From the NCBI RefSeq assembly GCF_039523035.1, contig NZ_BAAAEN010000025.1, positions 22,704-86,703 on the forward strand: 64,000 nucleotides of DNA, in the 5' to 3' direction. A program made the translations under genes and the position numbers. This document shows positions 16,406-26,804 of this stretch, one piece after another. The stretch is from Pigmentiphaga daeguensis (lineage in GTDB: Bacteria > Pseudomonadota > Gammaproteobacteria > Burkholderiales > Burkholderiaceae_B). The notes beneath the pieces are model-generated. The model worked only from the letters and a program-made list of their open reading frames with translations. It was not told the origin of the DNA and searched no databases. Each line of letters starts with the position of its first letter. The first letter of the stretch is position 1.

Positions 16406-16442
16406 TTTATGCATTGCATAAAGGGATGTCGATTCATTTATG
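16406..16442. promoter_or_regulatory. LysR operator palindrome
   Basis: TTTATGCATTGCATAAA (16406-16422) is a perfect 17-bp palindrome with one central base. A half-site TTTATG follows at 16437-16442. It lies in the AT-rich gap between lysR (start 16397) and the MFS gene (start 16495). Confidence 0.6.
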
Positions 16443-16494
16443 TAACGCCTGACGCTAGAGTTCGGCAACGACCTGCCTCATTTCCTCCGCCACG

Positions 16495-17709
16495 ATGTCC
16501 GATCCCGCCGCCAGGCCCCTTCGCCCGTCCGCCACCGGCGGCATCACGGCCACCCTGGTCGTGTGCCTGGGATGCGCACAGATCGTTTCCTGGGGAACCA
16601 TGCATTACCTGGTGTCCGTGTTCGGGCCGGCGATACAGGCGGAACTGGGCTGGAGCGCCGGTTTCGTCCACGGCGGCTTCTCGTGCGCGCTGGCCGTCAT
16701 GGGCCTGTCCTCGGTCTGGGTAGGCCGCAGGATCGACAGACATGGCGGCCGCGCCCCGATGATGGCCGGCTGCGCGCTGGGCGCCGCCGGCTGCGTCACG
16801 CTGGCCGCCGCCCACCATGGCGCCGTCTACTACATGGGCTGGGTGCTGCTGGGGCTCGGCATGCGGCTCGCCCTGTACGACGCGGCCTTTGCCGCGCTCG
16901 CCCACCTGGGCGGCCCGGCGTCGCGCCAGACCATGTCCCAGGTCACGCTGTTCGGCGGACTGTCTTCCACCATCTTCTGGCCATTGGGCCAGTGGCTGGG
17001 ACAGGAATGGGGCTGGCGCAGCGCGCTGGCCGTCTACGCCTTGCTGCTGCTGGCCTCGTCGCTGTTGTACCTGGCCCTGCCGCGCGGCCACGGGCCGGAT
17101 ACCGCCGGCACCGCACCGGGCCGGGACGCACCGGATCGGCCGGCGGTCCGCGCGGACGTGCTGTTGTACGGCTGCATCGCCACCCTGGCCCTGTTCATCC
17201 AGACCGGCATGTCGGCGCACCTGCCCGGCATCCTGCGCGGGCTGGGCTGGACGCCCGGCATGGCGGTCTCGCTGTCCGCGCTGTTCGGCATCGGCCAGGT
17301 CGCGGGCCGGGTGGGCATCGCCGCGATGGGACGCCGCGCCCGGACGCTGACGGTCAACCTGCTGCCATGCCTGTTGTTGTGCCTGTGCTTCGCCGCCGCC
17401 CTGGCGGCGGGCGCGACGCTGCCGGGCGCACTGGCCTTCACGCTGCTGTATGGCGCCGGCAACGGCATGGCCACCATCATGCGCGGCGCCATTCCGCTCG
17501 CCCTGTTCGACGCGCGCAATTATGGACGTATCGTGGGGGGCGTGCTGCGCCCCGCGTTCATGCTGAGCGCCGCCGCGCCGGTATGCTTCGCCCTCGTCAT
17601 CGGGCATGTCGGCCACGCCGGGCTGCTGGCCGCGGCGCTGGCCATGGCCACGGCGCAGCTCGCGGCAGCCCTCTTCCTTCGTCACCGCCACCAGGATTCC
17701 CCATCATGA
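16495..17709 (+). CDS. MFS transporter
   Basis: 404 residues with about 12 hydrophobic segments and a basic loop between segments 2 and 3 (WVGRRIDRHGGRAPMM), the MFS signature A region. A cytoplasmic hydrophilic loop near residues 195-220 (RGHGPDTAGTAPGRD) divides the two halves. The substrate is unknown. Its stop overlaps the SDR start (ATGA), so transport and oxidoreduction of one compound are probably linked, controlled by the divergent LysR. Confidence 0.9.
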   Translation: MSDPAARPLRPSATGGITATLVVCLGCAQIVSWGTMHYLVSVFGPAIQAELGWSAGFVHGGFSCALAVMGLSSVWVGRRIDRHGGRAPMMAGCALGAAGCVTLAAAHHGAVYYMGWVLLGLGMRLALYDAAFAALAHLGGPASRQTMSQVTLFGGLSSTIFWPLGQWLGQEWGWRSALAVYALLLLASSLLYLALPRGHGPDTAGTAPGRDAPDRPAVRADVLLYGCIATLALFIQTGMSAHLPGILRGLGWTPGMAVSLSALFGIGQVAGRVGIAAMGRRARTLTVNLLPCLLLCLCFAAALAAGATLPGALAFTLLYGAGNGMATIMRGAIPLALFDARNYGRIVGGVLRPAFMLSAAAPVCFALVIGHVGHAGLLAAALAMATAQLAAALFLRHRHQDSPS

Positions 17710-18452
17710 CTCATCCCGGCACCCTCATCATCACCGGCGGCAGCCGAGGCATCGGCGCGGCCGTCGTGCGGCTCGCCGCGGCCTCGGGCTACGACGTCTG
17801 CTTGACCTACCGCGAACAGGCCGACGCGGCCCGCGCTCTGGTCCAGGACATCCGGGCCATGGGGCGGCAGGCGTGCTGCGTCCAGGCCGATGTCGCGGAC
17901 GAGGCGGCGCCCGGACTGGCCTTCGACGCGGCGGCCGCGCTGCCCCATCCGGTGACCGCTCTCGTGAACAACGCCGGCACGACCGGCCCCATCGGAGCGT
18001 TTTCCGCCGTCGAGACGTCGGTGTTGCGGCGCGTACTCGACGTCAACGTCCTTGGCACCATGCTGTTCAGCCGACAGGCCGTGCGGTACTGGGCGGGCAG
18101 GAGCATGGGCGGAAGCATCGTCAACATTTCCTCCGTCGCGGCCACGCTGGGCGCGCCTCACGAATACGTGCACTATGCCGCGTCGAAGGCGGCGGTGGAG
18201 GGCTTCACGGCCGGGCTCGCGCGCGAGACGGCAGGCCTGGGCATACGGGTCAACGCCGTGTCCCCGGGTACCACGCTGACGGACATCCATGCGGCCGCGG
18301 GCGAACCGGACCGGCCTTCGCGCATCGCCGCCCGGGTGCCCATGGGAAGGGTGGCGCGGCCGGAGGAAATCGCCGAGGCGGTCGTCTGGCTGCTGTCTGA
18401 AAAGGCCGGCTACGTCTCCGGCGAGATCCTCAAGGTGGCCGGCGGCCTGTAG
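17706..18452 (+). CDS. Short-chain dehydrogenase/reductase (SDR)
   Basis: 248 residues, classical SDR. It has the NAD(P) motif TGGSRGIG (residues about 10-17), NNAG, the catalytic Ser in VNISSVA and YxxxK in YAASK, ending in the usual GGL. The T-Y-R after the second strand (LTYREQ) suggests NADP preference. It is coupled to the MFS gene by a 4-bp overlap. Its last 43 bp overlap the convergent hydrolase gene. Confidence 0.93.
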   Translation: MTHPGTLIITGGSRGIGAAVVRLAAASGYDVCLTYREQADAARALVQDIRAMGRQACCVQADVADEAAPGLAFDAAAALPHPVTALVNNAGTTGPIGAFSAVETSVLRRVLDVNVLGTMLFSRQAVRYWAGRSMGGSIVNISSVAATLGAPHEYVHYAASKAAVEGFTAGLARETAGLGIRVNAVSPGTTLTDIHAAAGEPDRPSRIAARVPMGRVARPEEIAEAVVWLLSEKAGYVSGEILKVAGGL

Positions 18453-19399
18453 ACACCGACGGGCACAGGCCGTGCTGCGTGATCGCCGCCGGCGCGCAGC
18501 CACTCCAGGGCCAGCGGCCACAACAGGTCCTGGTAGTCGCTGTGGAAGAACGCGAAATGCCCGATCGCCTTGCTGCCCACGTCCTCGGGCGCGATGCGCA
18601 GGTGCGTGCGTTCGCTGCGCGTGAAGTAATCCAGGGTGCGCTCGATGGCCGCCACCGTGCCGAAGGGATCGTCGGTCAGGCTGATCGCCAGGATGCCGGC
18701 CCGCGCGGAGGCGGCAGGCAGCGCGGCGCCGCCGAAGGCCCGGCGGGCGCTGGGCCGGTCTTCGTAGCGTGGCGTAGGCGTGCTCCAGTCCAGCGCGACA
18801 CCTGTGGGCGTATCTTCCAGCCAGCCCAGCCTGCGGCCGGGGAAATAGCCACATGCCCGGGCCAGCAGCGGCATGGCCAGATGCCACTTGGCCACCATGC
18901 GCCAGCGTACCGAGGCATCATAGTCCCGCCAGTACGCGAACTGGGCGCCCACGGTAACCATCCTGCCGATCCGCGAACAGGACGCGGCCAGCGCGGGGGC
19001 CCAGCCGCCGAAGCTGTGCCCCACGAGATGGATATCGCGGCCCGGCCACATGGCCGCGGCATAGCCCAGCACGGCCTCGCAGTCCTTCGCGCCCCAGTCG
19101 GTCCAGCTTGCCTGGAAACCGCGCAGGCGGTCCGGACGCGACTCGCCTATGCCGCGGTAGTCGTAGGCGACGACGTCCATGCCGTTGTCATGCAGGTACT
19201 GGGCGAAGCGGAAGTAATAGCGGCACTTGACCGAGGTGGCCGCGTTGATGATCACCACCGGCCTCGTCACCGCGCCCACGTCGACCCCGCGCCAGACAAA
19301 GCCGCCCAACGGATAGCCGTCGGCGGCATGAATGACGACGGGCAGCGCGGCGGCGGGCCGGTCGAAGCCGGCGGGCGGGGGCTTGGGCAGGGCGCTCAT
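18410..19399 (-). CDS. Alpha/beta hydrolase
   Basis: 329 residues, no signal peptide. The nucleophile elbow is GHSFGG, the early strand carries YDYRGIGES, the acid is probably in SLTDDPFG and the His in GHFAFFH near residue 285. It resembles large-lid hydrolases of unknown substrate. The tail after the catalytic His is 43 residues and overlaps the SDR gene in antisense. It lies just downstream, on the same strand, of a truncated Bug gene whose deletion may have placed it there. Confidence 0.8.
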   Translation of the reverse strand: MSALPKPPPAGFDRPAAALPVVIHAADGYPLGGFVWRGVDVGAVTRPVVIINAATSVKCRYYFRFAQYLHDNGMDVVAYDYRGIGESRPDRLRGFQASWTDWGAKDCEAVLGYAAAMWPGRDIHLVGHSFGGWAPALAASCSRIGRMVTVGAQFAYWRDYDASVRWRMVAKWHLAMPLLARACGYFPGRRLGWLEDTPTGVALDWSTPTPRYEDRPSARRAFGGAALPAASARAGILAISLTDDPFGTVAAIERTLDYFTRSERTHLRIAPEDVGSKAIGHFAFFHSDYQDLLWPLALEWLRAGGDHAARPVPVGVYRPPATLRISPET

Positions 19400-19423
19400 G
19401 GTGGCTTTGGATCGAACAACGCC

Positions 19424-19849
19424 CTACGATACCCCGCTCGCCCGGACCGCACCAGCCCGCAAGGCGTGCGGTCCGCTCACGCCGACCGGCTTCAGGTCGC
19501 GCTGGACGTCGACGCGCATCGAATACAGGTACGGATTGACCGCCAGGTTGCCCATCGTCGCCATCAGGGTGGTGTAGCCATCGGGCGCGGCCTTCGCCAC
19601 GTTCTCGGTGCCGATCACGCCGCCTGCGCCGGCCCGGTTCTCGACCACGACCGATTGGCCCAGCAATTCGGCCATGCGGGGAGCCACCAGCCGGGCGACG
19701 ATGTCCGTCCCGCCCGCCGGGGCGAATGCGACGACCATGCGGACCGGCTTGTCGGGATAGGTCTGCGCGCTGGCCGGACCGGCCGCGGCGGCCGCGGCCA
19801 TGGCCCACGCGGCGTGGCGGAAGGGGGAAGAAGAAAGGATCTTGCGCAT
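19424..19849 (-). pseudogene. Truncated Bug-family gene (N-terminal half only)
   Basis: The signal peptide (ending ASAQT) and the first lobe are normal: VAFAPAGGTDIVARLV, ENRAGAGGVIG, APDGYTTLMATMGN. Homology stops after QRDLKPVG, followed by 18 unrelated residues and a stop. The family length is about 325 residues; here 141 remain. No matching second half is found downstream, so a deletion removed it. A 10-bp inverted repeat sits exactly at the break. The stub may be secreted but cannot form the ligand cleft. Confidence 0.85.
19443..19475. repeat. Inverted repeat at the Bug truncation point
   Basis: CGGACCGCAC (19443-19452) and GTGCGGTCCG (19466-19475) form a perfect 10-bp stem with a 13-nt loop. 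It begins about where Bug homology ends. It could be the terminator hairpin of the lost gene half or a recombination scar; there is no U-tract. Confidence 0.5.
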
Positions 19850-19975
19850 GGCGTGCTGTCCTGGACGGAATGATGAGACCGGGAAACAGCCGTTCCCGGA
19901 GCGACGCCGCACTCTAGCCCTGGCCGGCGGCACCGTCCAATTCGAAAACACGCATCGATTGAGTCGCCCCGGCAC

Positions 19976-20899
19976 TCAATCGGCGCGGCGCGCCACGGTC
20001 AGCCCGGAGGTCTTGTCGTAGACGATCTGCCGCAGCCAGCGGTACGCCGGTTCGGCATGCAGGCGCTCGTGCCAGTACTGGTGTATCTGGAAATTGGCCA
20101 GTTCCAGCGGCGGCGTGAAGATCCTCACGTCCAGCAGCCGCGAGAACAGCGTGCCCAGGTCCTCGGGCACGGTCGCGATCAGGTCGGCCTGCGCCACCAG
20201 GAAGGGCAGGGCCGAGAAGCGCGGCACGTGCAGGATGACGTCGCGCGTCAGGCCCCGCTCGGCCAGGGCCTGTTCCATGGCGTAGTACTGCGAGCCGCTG
20301 TTCACGTACATGGCATGGCGGCAACGCAGGAATTGCTCCAGCGACAGCGAGTCCCGGATCTCGGGATGATGGCCGGCGACCATGCAGACGTAGCGCGTGG
20401 TGCGCAGGTTCTGCTGGCGCGCCCAGTTGGGCATGCCCAGGAAGTAGCCGATGGCCAGGTCGATGTTGCCGCTGTCCAGGGCGTCGACCACCTCGTCAGG
20501 ACGCAGGTCCACGATGGTCAGGCGCGCGTGGGGCGCGTGCTTGCGCAGATGCGCGAGCACCTGGGGCATCGCGACGATCATGCCGACGTCGTTGATGTAG
20601 ACGCGGAAATTGATGGTGGTGCTGGCGGGCGTGAATTCCGACGAAAGGTCCACCCCCTTGAGCACTTCCAGCACCTGCGCGATCTTGGGCGCGATGCCGT
20701 CCGAGAACGGTGTGGGCCGCATGCCGCGCGAGGTGCGCACGAACAGCGGATTGTCGAAATGGGCGCGCAGGCGCTTGAGCGCGGCGCTGACCGCCGGCTG
20801 GGTGAGATTGAGTTCGTCGGCCGCGGCCGACAGGCGCTGGTGCCGGTAGATGGCGTCGAAGCACAGCAGCAGATTCAGGTCGAAGCGCAGCAGGTCCAT
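19976..20899 (-). CDS. LysR-family transcriptional regulator (NodD/DntR-like type)
   Basis: 307 residues. HTH: FDLNLLLCFDAIYRHQRLSAAADELNLTQPAVSAALKRLR. The effector domain carries the INFRVYINDVGMIVAMP segment and the C-terminal YWHERLHAEPAYRWLR seen in aromatic-acid-responsive members. It is divergent from the flavin reductase / ABC importer operon at 21031-29274, with a LysR-type inverted repeat between, so it is the likely regulator of that operon. Confidence 0.92.
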   Translation of the reverse strand: MDLLRFDLNLLLCFDAIYRHQRLSAAADELNLTQPAVSAALKRLRAHFDNPLFVRTSRGMRPTPFSDGIAPKIAQVLEVLKGVDLSSEFTPASTTINFRVYINDVGMIVAMPQVLAHLRKHAPHARLTIVDLRPDEVVDALDSGNIDLAIGYFLGMPNWARQQNLRTTRYVCMVAGHHPEIRDSLSLEQFLRCRHAMYVNSGSQYYAMEQALAERGLTRDVILHVPRFSALPFLVAQADLIATVPEDLGTLFSRLLDVRIFTPPLELANFQIHQYWHERLHAEPAYRWLRQIVYDKTSGLTVARRAD

Positions 20900-20908
20900 G
20901 CCGGAGTG

Positions 20909-20959
20909 ATATCAACGCCGTTGATATTGAAGATAAACCATTTTGCTAGGAATTGATAT
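20909..20959. promoter_or_regulatory. LysR-type operator upstream of the ABC importer operon
   Basis: ATATCAA (20909-20915) and TTGATAT (20921-20927) form a perfect 7-bp inverted repeat with a 5-nt spacer. A third copy TTGATAT lies at 20953-20959. This fits a LysR recognition site plus activation half-site. Confidence 0.55.
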
Positions 20960-21030
20960 CGCTCGGTCATAGACTGGCTTCGCCATCACGAAAAACAGGC
21001 GCCCACGAAGGCGCCACGGGAGACAGACGC

Positions 21031-21636
21031 TTGGACGCTCATACGACGCCTGGCGCGCATCAGGCCGGCCGCCTCCAGATCCTGGGGATATGCGGCAGCC
21101 TGCGGCGCCGTTCCTACAACCGCATGGCGCTGCTCGCCGCGCACGACCTGATGCCGGTCGAGTTGTCGCTGGAACTGGCCGAACTCGACGGCATTCCCAT
21201 CTACAACGGCGACATGGAGGCCGAAGGCATTCCCGGGCCGGTGCGGCAGCTGGCCGATCGCCTGCGCGCCGCGGACGGACTGCTCATCGCCAGTCCCGAA
21301 TACAACTTCTCGGTCAGCGGCGCGCTCAAGAACGCCATCGACTGGCTCTCGCGGCTGGATCCCCAGCCCTTCCGCCACAAGCCGGTGGCCCTGCTGTCCG
21401 CCACCCAGGGGCCGGTGGGAGGGGCGCGCAACCAGTACGACCTGCGCAAGATCCTCGGCTGCCTGGAGGCGCAGGTGCTGCTGCGGCCCGAGGTATTCAT
21501 CGGTTCCTGCCACACCAAGTTCGACGCCAAGGGCCGGCTGGCCGACGAAGCCACGCGCAAGGTGCTGGGCGACCAGATGACGGCCTTCGCCCATTGGGTC
21601 CGGCGCCTGCGCGCGCTGGACCAGGCGCGCGCCTAG
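21031..21636 (+). CDS. NADPH-dependent FMN reductase family protein
   Basis: 201 residues from a TTG start with GGGAG 8 nt upstream; the frame is also open from a TTG at 20953, but that would place the operator inside the gene. Flavodoxin-like fold: LGICGSLRRRSYNRMAL (FMN phosphate loop), PEYNFSVSGALKNAIDW (isoalloxazine loop) and SATQGPVGGAR. It probably supplies reduced flavin or reduces an azo, nitro or quinone substrate. It is the first gene before the importer, 19 bp upstream of the binding protein. Confidence 0.88.
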   Translation: MDAHTTPGAHQAGRLQILGICGSLRRRSYNRMALLAAHDLMPVELSLELAELDGIPIYNGDMEAEGIPGPVRQLADRLRAADGLLIASPEYNFSVSGALKNAIDWLSRLDPQPFRHKPVALLSATQGPVGGARNQYDLRKILGCLEAQVLLRPEVFIGSCHTKFDAKGRLADEATRKVLGDQMTAFAHWVRRLRALDQARA

Positions 21637-21655
21637 AACAACAGGAGGAGACACC

Positions 21656-22825
21656 ATGAAAATCGCATCCCCCCGGTCCGGCCGCATGGCCGGATTCGCC
21701 CTGCGCGCGGCCCTGGCCGCCGCCGCCCTGGCCATGGCCCCCGCCATGGCCCAGCCCATCAAGATAGGCATCATCACCGACAAGGTCGGTCCCGCCAAGC
21801 CCTATGCCGAACCGGTAACGGCCGGCGCCGTCTTCGCCGCCAAGGAGCTCAACGCCAAGGGCGGCATACTGGGCCGCCAGGTCGAGCTGCTGATCGAGGA
21901 CGACCAGGCCCGACCCGACATCTCGGCCACGGCCGCGCGCAAGCTGGTGGAGGCCGGCGCCACCTTCATCCTGTCGCTGTCGCTGACACCGTCGACCCAG
22001 CAGGTGCAGACCGTCACGCTGGAAACCAAGACGCCGCAGCTCACGCCGTCCAACAGCGGCGACACCCTGACCACGCAGATCGACAATCCCTATTTCTGGC
22101 AGACCGGCCCCCTGGGCTCGACCCAGATCGCCACCCTGCTGGCCTACGCCGCCAACCGCAACTTCAAGCGCGTGGCGCTGGTGGGGGAAAACTCCGACCT
22201 GGGCCAGCTGACCAACCGCTCGTTCAAGGCCGGACTGGAGAAATCCGGCGCGCAGATCGTGGCCGAGGAAGTGGTCCCGCGCGGCTCGACCACCGCCGAC
22301 CCGCAGATGCAGAAGGTGCGCGCGGCCAAGCCGGACGCCATCTTCCTGACCGGCGTCACTACGCCCGAGAACGTGCTCATCCTGCGTTCATACCGTCAGC
22401 TCGGCCTGAAGATGCCGGTGCTGGGCAATTTCAACCTGTCGGTACCGCAGACCGCGGTGGTGGCCAAGGGACTGCTGGACGGCGTGGTGTTCGTCGACGC
22501 CTTCGACCCGGCCAAGCCGGAAGCGCGCCGCTTCATCGAGGCCTACAAGAAAGAGAACGGCGTCGAACCCTACAACCTGAATGGCTACGGCTACGACGGG
22601 CTGATGCTGGTGGCCGACGCCATCAAGCGCGCCGGCGGCACCGACAAGGAAAAGGTGCGCGCGGCCATGCAGGCCACGCAGGGCTACGTGGGCGTGCTGG
22701 GCGCGGTGGGGTCTTCCTATGGGTTCTCCGGGGGCAAGCGCACGGGCTTCGACCGCAACGGCATGGTGGTGCGGGTGTACGAGGGCGACAAGCAGGGCAA
22801 GGTCGTCTTCTCGGGCGCGCAGTGA
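21656..22825 (+). CDS. Branched-chain-type ABC transporter substrate-binding protein
   Basis: 389 residues with a signal peptide of about 34 residues (ending MAPAMAQP). It is a type-I periplasmic binding protein (IKIGIITDKVGPAKPYAEPV, GAVFAAKELNAKGGILGRQVEL, NGYGYDGLMLVADAI). LivK-like proteins of this sort bind amino acids, amides or aromatic acids; the ligand is not predictable. SD AGGAGGAG. It is followed by both permeases and both ATPases. Confidence 0.92.
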   Translation: MKIASPRSGRMAGFALRAALAAAALAMAPAMAQPIKIGIITDKVGPAKPYAEPVTAGAVFAAKELNAKGGILGRQVELLIEDDQARPDISATAARKLVEAGATFILSLSLTPSTQQVQTVTLETKTPQLTPSNSGDTLTTQIDNPYFWQTGPLGSTQIATLLAYAANRNFKRVALVGENSDLGQLTNRSFKAGLEKSGAQIVAEEVVPRGSTTADPQMQKVRAAKPDAIFLTGVTTPENVLILRSYRQLGLKMPVLGNFNLSVPQTAVVAKGLLDGVVFVDAFDPAKPEARRFIEAYKKENGVEPYNLNGYGYDGLMLVADAIKRAGGTDKEKVRAAMQATQGYVGVLGAVGSSYGFSGGKRTGFDRNGMVVRVYEGDKQGKVVFSGAQ

Positions 22826-22843
22826 CGCGGGTGCAGGGGCCTC

Positions 22844-23728
22844 ATGACCGATCTACTCGAACTTCTCGTCAGCGCCACCGCCAGCGGCTGTATCTACGGA
22901 CTGGTGGCGCTGGCCTACCTGCTGATCACGCGCCCGACCGGCATCATCAACTTCGGCGTGGGTGAATGGGCCATGGTGGCGGCCTTCGGCGCCTATGTGG
23001 CGCTGTCCCGCGTGGAGCTGCCCTATGCCGTGTCGATTGCGCTGGTGGCCGCGCTGATGGTGGCCGTGGGCTGGCTGACCGAACGGCTGGCCGTGCGGCC
23101 GCTGGTGGTCAGGGGCGCGCCGCCGCTGGCGCCCGTGCTCGCGCTGCTGGGCATGCTGGTGGTGTTCCGCGAACTGGTATCGCTGGGCTTCGGCCCCGAT
23201 CCGCAACCCGTGCCGCCGGCCTTCGGCTTCGGCCGGCTGGAACTCGGGTTGCTTGCCGGCTCGTACCAGAGCTTCTTCATCATCGCGGTGGCCCTGGCGG
23301 TGTTCGCGGGCGCCTGGTACTTCTTCGAACGCACCCTGACCGGCCGGTCGTTCGAGGCGGTCGCGCTGGACCGCCGCGCCGCCGCGCTGATGGGCATCAA
23401 CCTGTCTCGCGTGACGGCCCTGTCCTTCTCGGCCGGGGCGGTGGTGGCCGGACTGGCCGGCGTGCTGGTGGCGCCCAACGTCTCGGCCCACTACCTGATG
23501 GGCATGCCGCTGGCCATACAGGGCTTCACCGCGCTGGTCATAGGCGGGGCGACACGGGTCGAGGGCGCCCTGCTGGGCGGCCTGATCCTGGCCTTCGCCG
23601 AGCAGTTCACGGTGCGCTACGCGCCGGTGCCGCCGGGCCTTGCCATGGGCGTGCCGCTGGTGCTGCTGATCGCCTTCCTGCTGGTGCGCCCGGCGGGCCT
23701 GCTGCGTCCCCGGGAGGCCCGCGCATGA
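22844..23728 (+). CDS. Branched-chain-type ABC transporter permease, LivH-like
   Basis: 294 residues, about 8 hydrophobic segments, starting LLELLVSATASGCIYGLVALAYLLI. The family motif GVGEWAMVAAFGAYVA and the C-terminal GGATRVEGALLGGLILAFAE (EAA-like loop) are clear. Its stop overlaps the next permease start (ATGA). Confidence 0.93.
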   Translation: MTDLLELLVSATASGCIYGLVALAYLLITRPTGIINFGVGEWAMVAAFGAYVALSRVELPYAVSIALVAALMVAVGWLTERLAVRPLVVRGAPPLAPVLALLGMLVVFRELVSLGFGPDPQPVPPAFGFGRLELGLLAGSYQSFFIIAVALAVFAGAWYFFERTLTGRSFEAVALDRRAAALMGINLSRVTALSFSAGAVVAGLAGVLVAPNVSAHYLMGMPLAIQGFTALVIGGATRVEGALLGGLILAFAEQFTVRYAPVPPGLAMGVPLVLLIAFLLVRPAGLLRPREARA

Positions 23729-24716
23729 AGTCCTTTCTTTCCTACGCCGTGGCGGCCGTGGTGCTGTCGGCCATCGCCTTCGCGCTGGGGGCCTACCAGA
23801 CCGACATCTACCGCAAGATGCTGCTGTGGATCGCGCTGGCCATCAGCTACAACTTCCTGTTCGGCATCTCGGGCCAGATCGCCTTCTCCCACTTCAGCTT
23901 CTATGGCATCGGCGCCTACACCATCGTCATCCTCGTCACGCAGGCGGGCCTGCCCCTGCCGCTGGCGGTGCTGGCCACGGTGGCGGTCTGCGTGGCGCTG
24001 GCGCTGGTGGTGGCCATACCCGCCACCCGCCTCGAAGGCTTCTACCTGGCCCTGGCCACGCTGGCCTTCGCCCAGCTCTTCATCGTCGTGCTGAACGAGG
24101 GCGGCGCGATCACCGGCGGCACCGGCGGGCTCGCCAGCTACCGGCTGCCGGACATCTTCGGCGTGCATGTCACGGGCCCCTGGTACACGGTGGTGATCGT
24201 GGTGCTGATGCTGGCGACCATGGCCATCATCGGCCGGCTGGACCGTTCATGGTTCGGCCGCGCCTGCCGCGCGGTGCGCGACAACCCCGAAGCCGCCGCG
24301 GCCATGGGCGTGGACGTGCGGCGCACCAAGGTCATCGCCTATGCCGTCACCAGCGCGCTGGCGGGCGTGGCCGGCATGGTCTACGCCTTCGTCGACAACA
24401 CCGTGAACCCGCACATCTTCGGTCTGGAGAACGCCTTCCTGCTGCTGTTCATGGTGATCGTCGGCGGCAGCGGCCGCATGGCGGGCGCCATCCTGGGCGC
24501 GGTGCTGCTCTACCTGATGCCGCTGGTGCTCTCGCCCATCATCGGGCACCACCATGCCCTGGTGTTCGGCGTGTTCATGGTACTGGCGGTGCTGTTCCAG
24601 CCGCGTGGCCTGATCGGGCTGTGGGACCGGCTGCAAGCCCGTCGCCACCCGTCTCCCTCGGCCCTGCCTCGCGTGCCGGCGGTCGAGCCCACGGCGGTGA
24701 AACGGGAGGGCCTGGC

Positions 24717-24720
<4 letters not shown>
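23725..24720 (+). CDS. Branched-chain-type ABC transporter permease, LivM-like
   Basis: 331 residues, about 9-10 membrane segments. Family text: SYNFLFGISGQIAFSHFSFY, TRLEGFYLALATLAFAQL, and RAVRDNPEAAAAMGVDVRRTK (coupling loop to the ATPase). The C-terminal 35 residues are hydrophilic. It overlaps the ATPase gene by 4 bp. Confidence 0.93.
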
Positions 24721-25491
<771 letters not shown>

Positions 25492-25499
<8 letters not shown>

Positions 25500-26217
25500 A
25501 CTACGCAATGTCAGCGGCGGCTATGGCCACGCACCCGTGGTGCGCAATGTCGACCTGCGGGTCGAACGAGGCGAGACCGTCGCGCTGCTGGGGCCCAACG
25601 GCGCGGGCAAGACCACGCTCCTGGCGGCGCTGTCGGGCATCCTCGTGCAGCGCTCGGGCACGGTGAAGCTGGCCGGCGCCGACATAGGCGGACTGCCCAG
25701 CCACCGCATCGTCGAATGCGGGCTGGTCCAGGTTCCCGAGGGCCGGCATGTGTTCGCGCCGCTGTCGGTGGAAGACAACCTGCGCCTGGGCTCGGTCACG
25801 CTGGTCCGGCGCGACCGTTCGCGTGCCGAGGAACGCTTCGATTTCGTCTACCGGCTGTTTCCCCGGCTGGCCGAGCGGCGCCGGCAGCTTGCCGGCACCC
25901 TGTCGGGCGGCGAGCAGCAGATGGTGGCGATCGGCCGGGCGCTGATGTCCGCGCCGCGCGTGCTGCTGCTGGACGAACCCTTCCTGGGCCTGGCGCCGCG
26001 CGTGGTGGACGAGATCCTGGCGGTGCTGGACCGGCTGCGGGCCGATGGCCTGACCATGCTGCTGGTCGAGCAGAAGCTGGACATCGCGCTGCCCTTCACG
26101 CGCCGCGCCTATGTCCTGATGAAGGGCGGCATCGCGCTCGCCGCCGACAGCGCCGAGCTGGCCCGCCGCGACGACCTCGCCCAACTCTATTTCGATCTGG
26201 CGCGGCAGGCGGCATGA
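25492..26217 (+). CDS. Branched-chain-type ABC transporter ATPase, LivF-like
   Basis: 241 residues. Walker A GPNGAGKTTL, LVQVPEGRHVFAPLSV (family mark), ABC signature LSGGEQQ, Walker B VLLLDEPFLGL, and VEQKLD in place of the more common VEQN. It completes the five-gene importer. Confidence 0.93.
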
Positions 26218-26254
26218 GCCCGACGCGACCCCACGTTTCATCCGGAGCAACACC

Positions 26255-26782
26255 ATGACATCTTTCGTACCCATCCGCGGCCTGCACCACTTCGCCTACC
26301 GATGCCGCGACGCCGAGGAAACCCGCCGTTTCTACGAGGACATCCTGGGCCTGCCGCTGACGCACCTGGTCCGAGCCGAGACCATCCCCAGCACCGGCGA
26401 ACACTGCCCCTACGTCCATCTGTTCTTCGAGATGACCGACGGCAGCAACGTCGCCTTCTTCGACCTGGGTGACAACCAGGCGGCCGACCCCTCGCCCAAT
26501 ACGCCGCGCTGGGCCAACCACCTGGCGCTGCGCGTGGACTCGGTACAGGCGGTGGAAGAAGCGCGTGCCCGCCTGCTGGCCGCCGGCGTGGAAGTCCTGG
26601 GTCCCGTCGATCACGAGGGCTTCGTGCAATCCATCTACTTCTTCGATCCCAACGGCGTGCGGCTGGAGCTGACCACCACCGTGGCCAGCGACGAGGAAAT
26701 GGCCGGCTACCGGGCCACGGCGCGCGCCCAGTGCGATGCCTGGACCCGCGAGAAGGCCGCTCGCCTGGCCGCCGCGGGCTGA
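26255..26782 (+). CDS. VOC/glyoxalase-family metalloprotein
   Basis: 175 residues. VOC fold: GLHHFAYRCRDAEETRRFYEDILGLPL, HLALRVDSV, and DPNGVRLELTT. The HH...H...E positions look intact for a divalent metal. SD GGAG 8 nt upstream. It could be an extradiol dioxygenase, an isomerase or a lyase. It sits between the importer and a hydrolase, so it probably acts on the imported compound. Confidence 0.82.
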   Translation: MTSFVPIRGLHHFAYRCRDAEETRRFYEDILGLPLTHLVRAETIPSTGEHCPYVHLFFEMTDGSNVAFFDLGDNQAADPSPNTPRWANHLALRVDSVQAVEEARARLLAAGVEVLGPVDHEGFVQSIYFFDPNGVRLELTTTVASDEEMAGYRATARAQCDAWTREKAARLAAAG

Positions 26783-26804
26783 CCACAGGGAGATCTCGCA
26801 CAGC

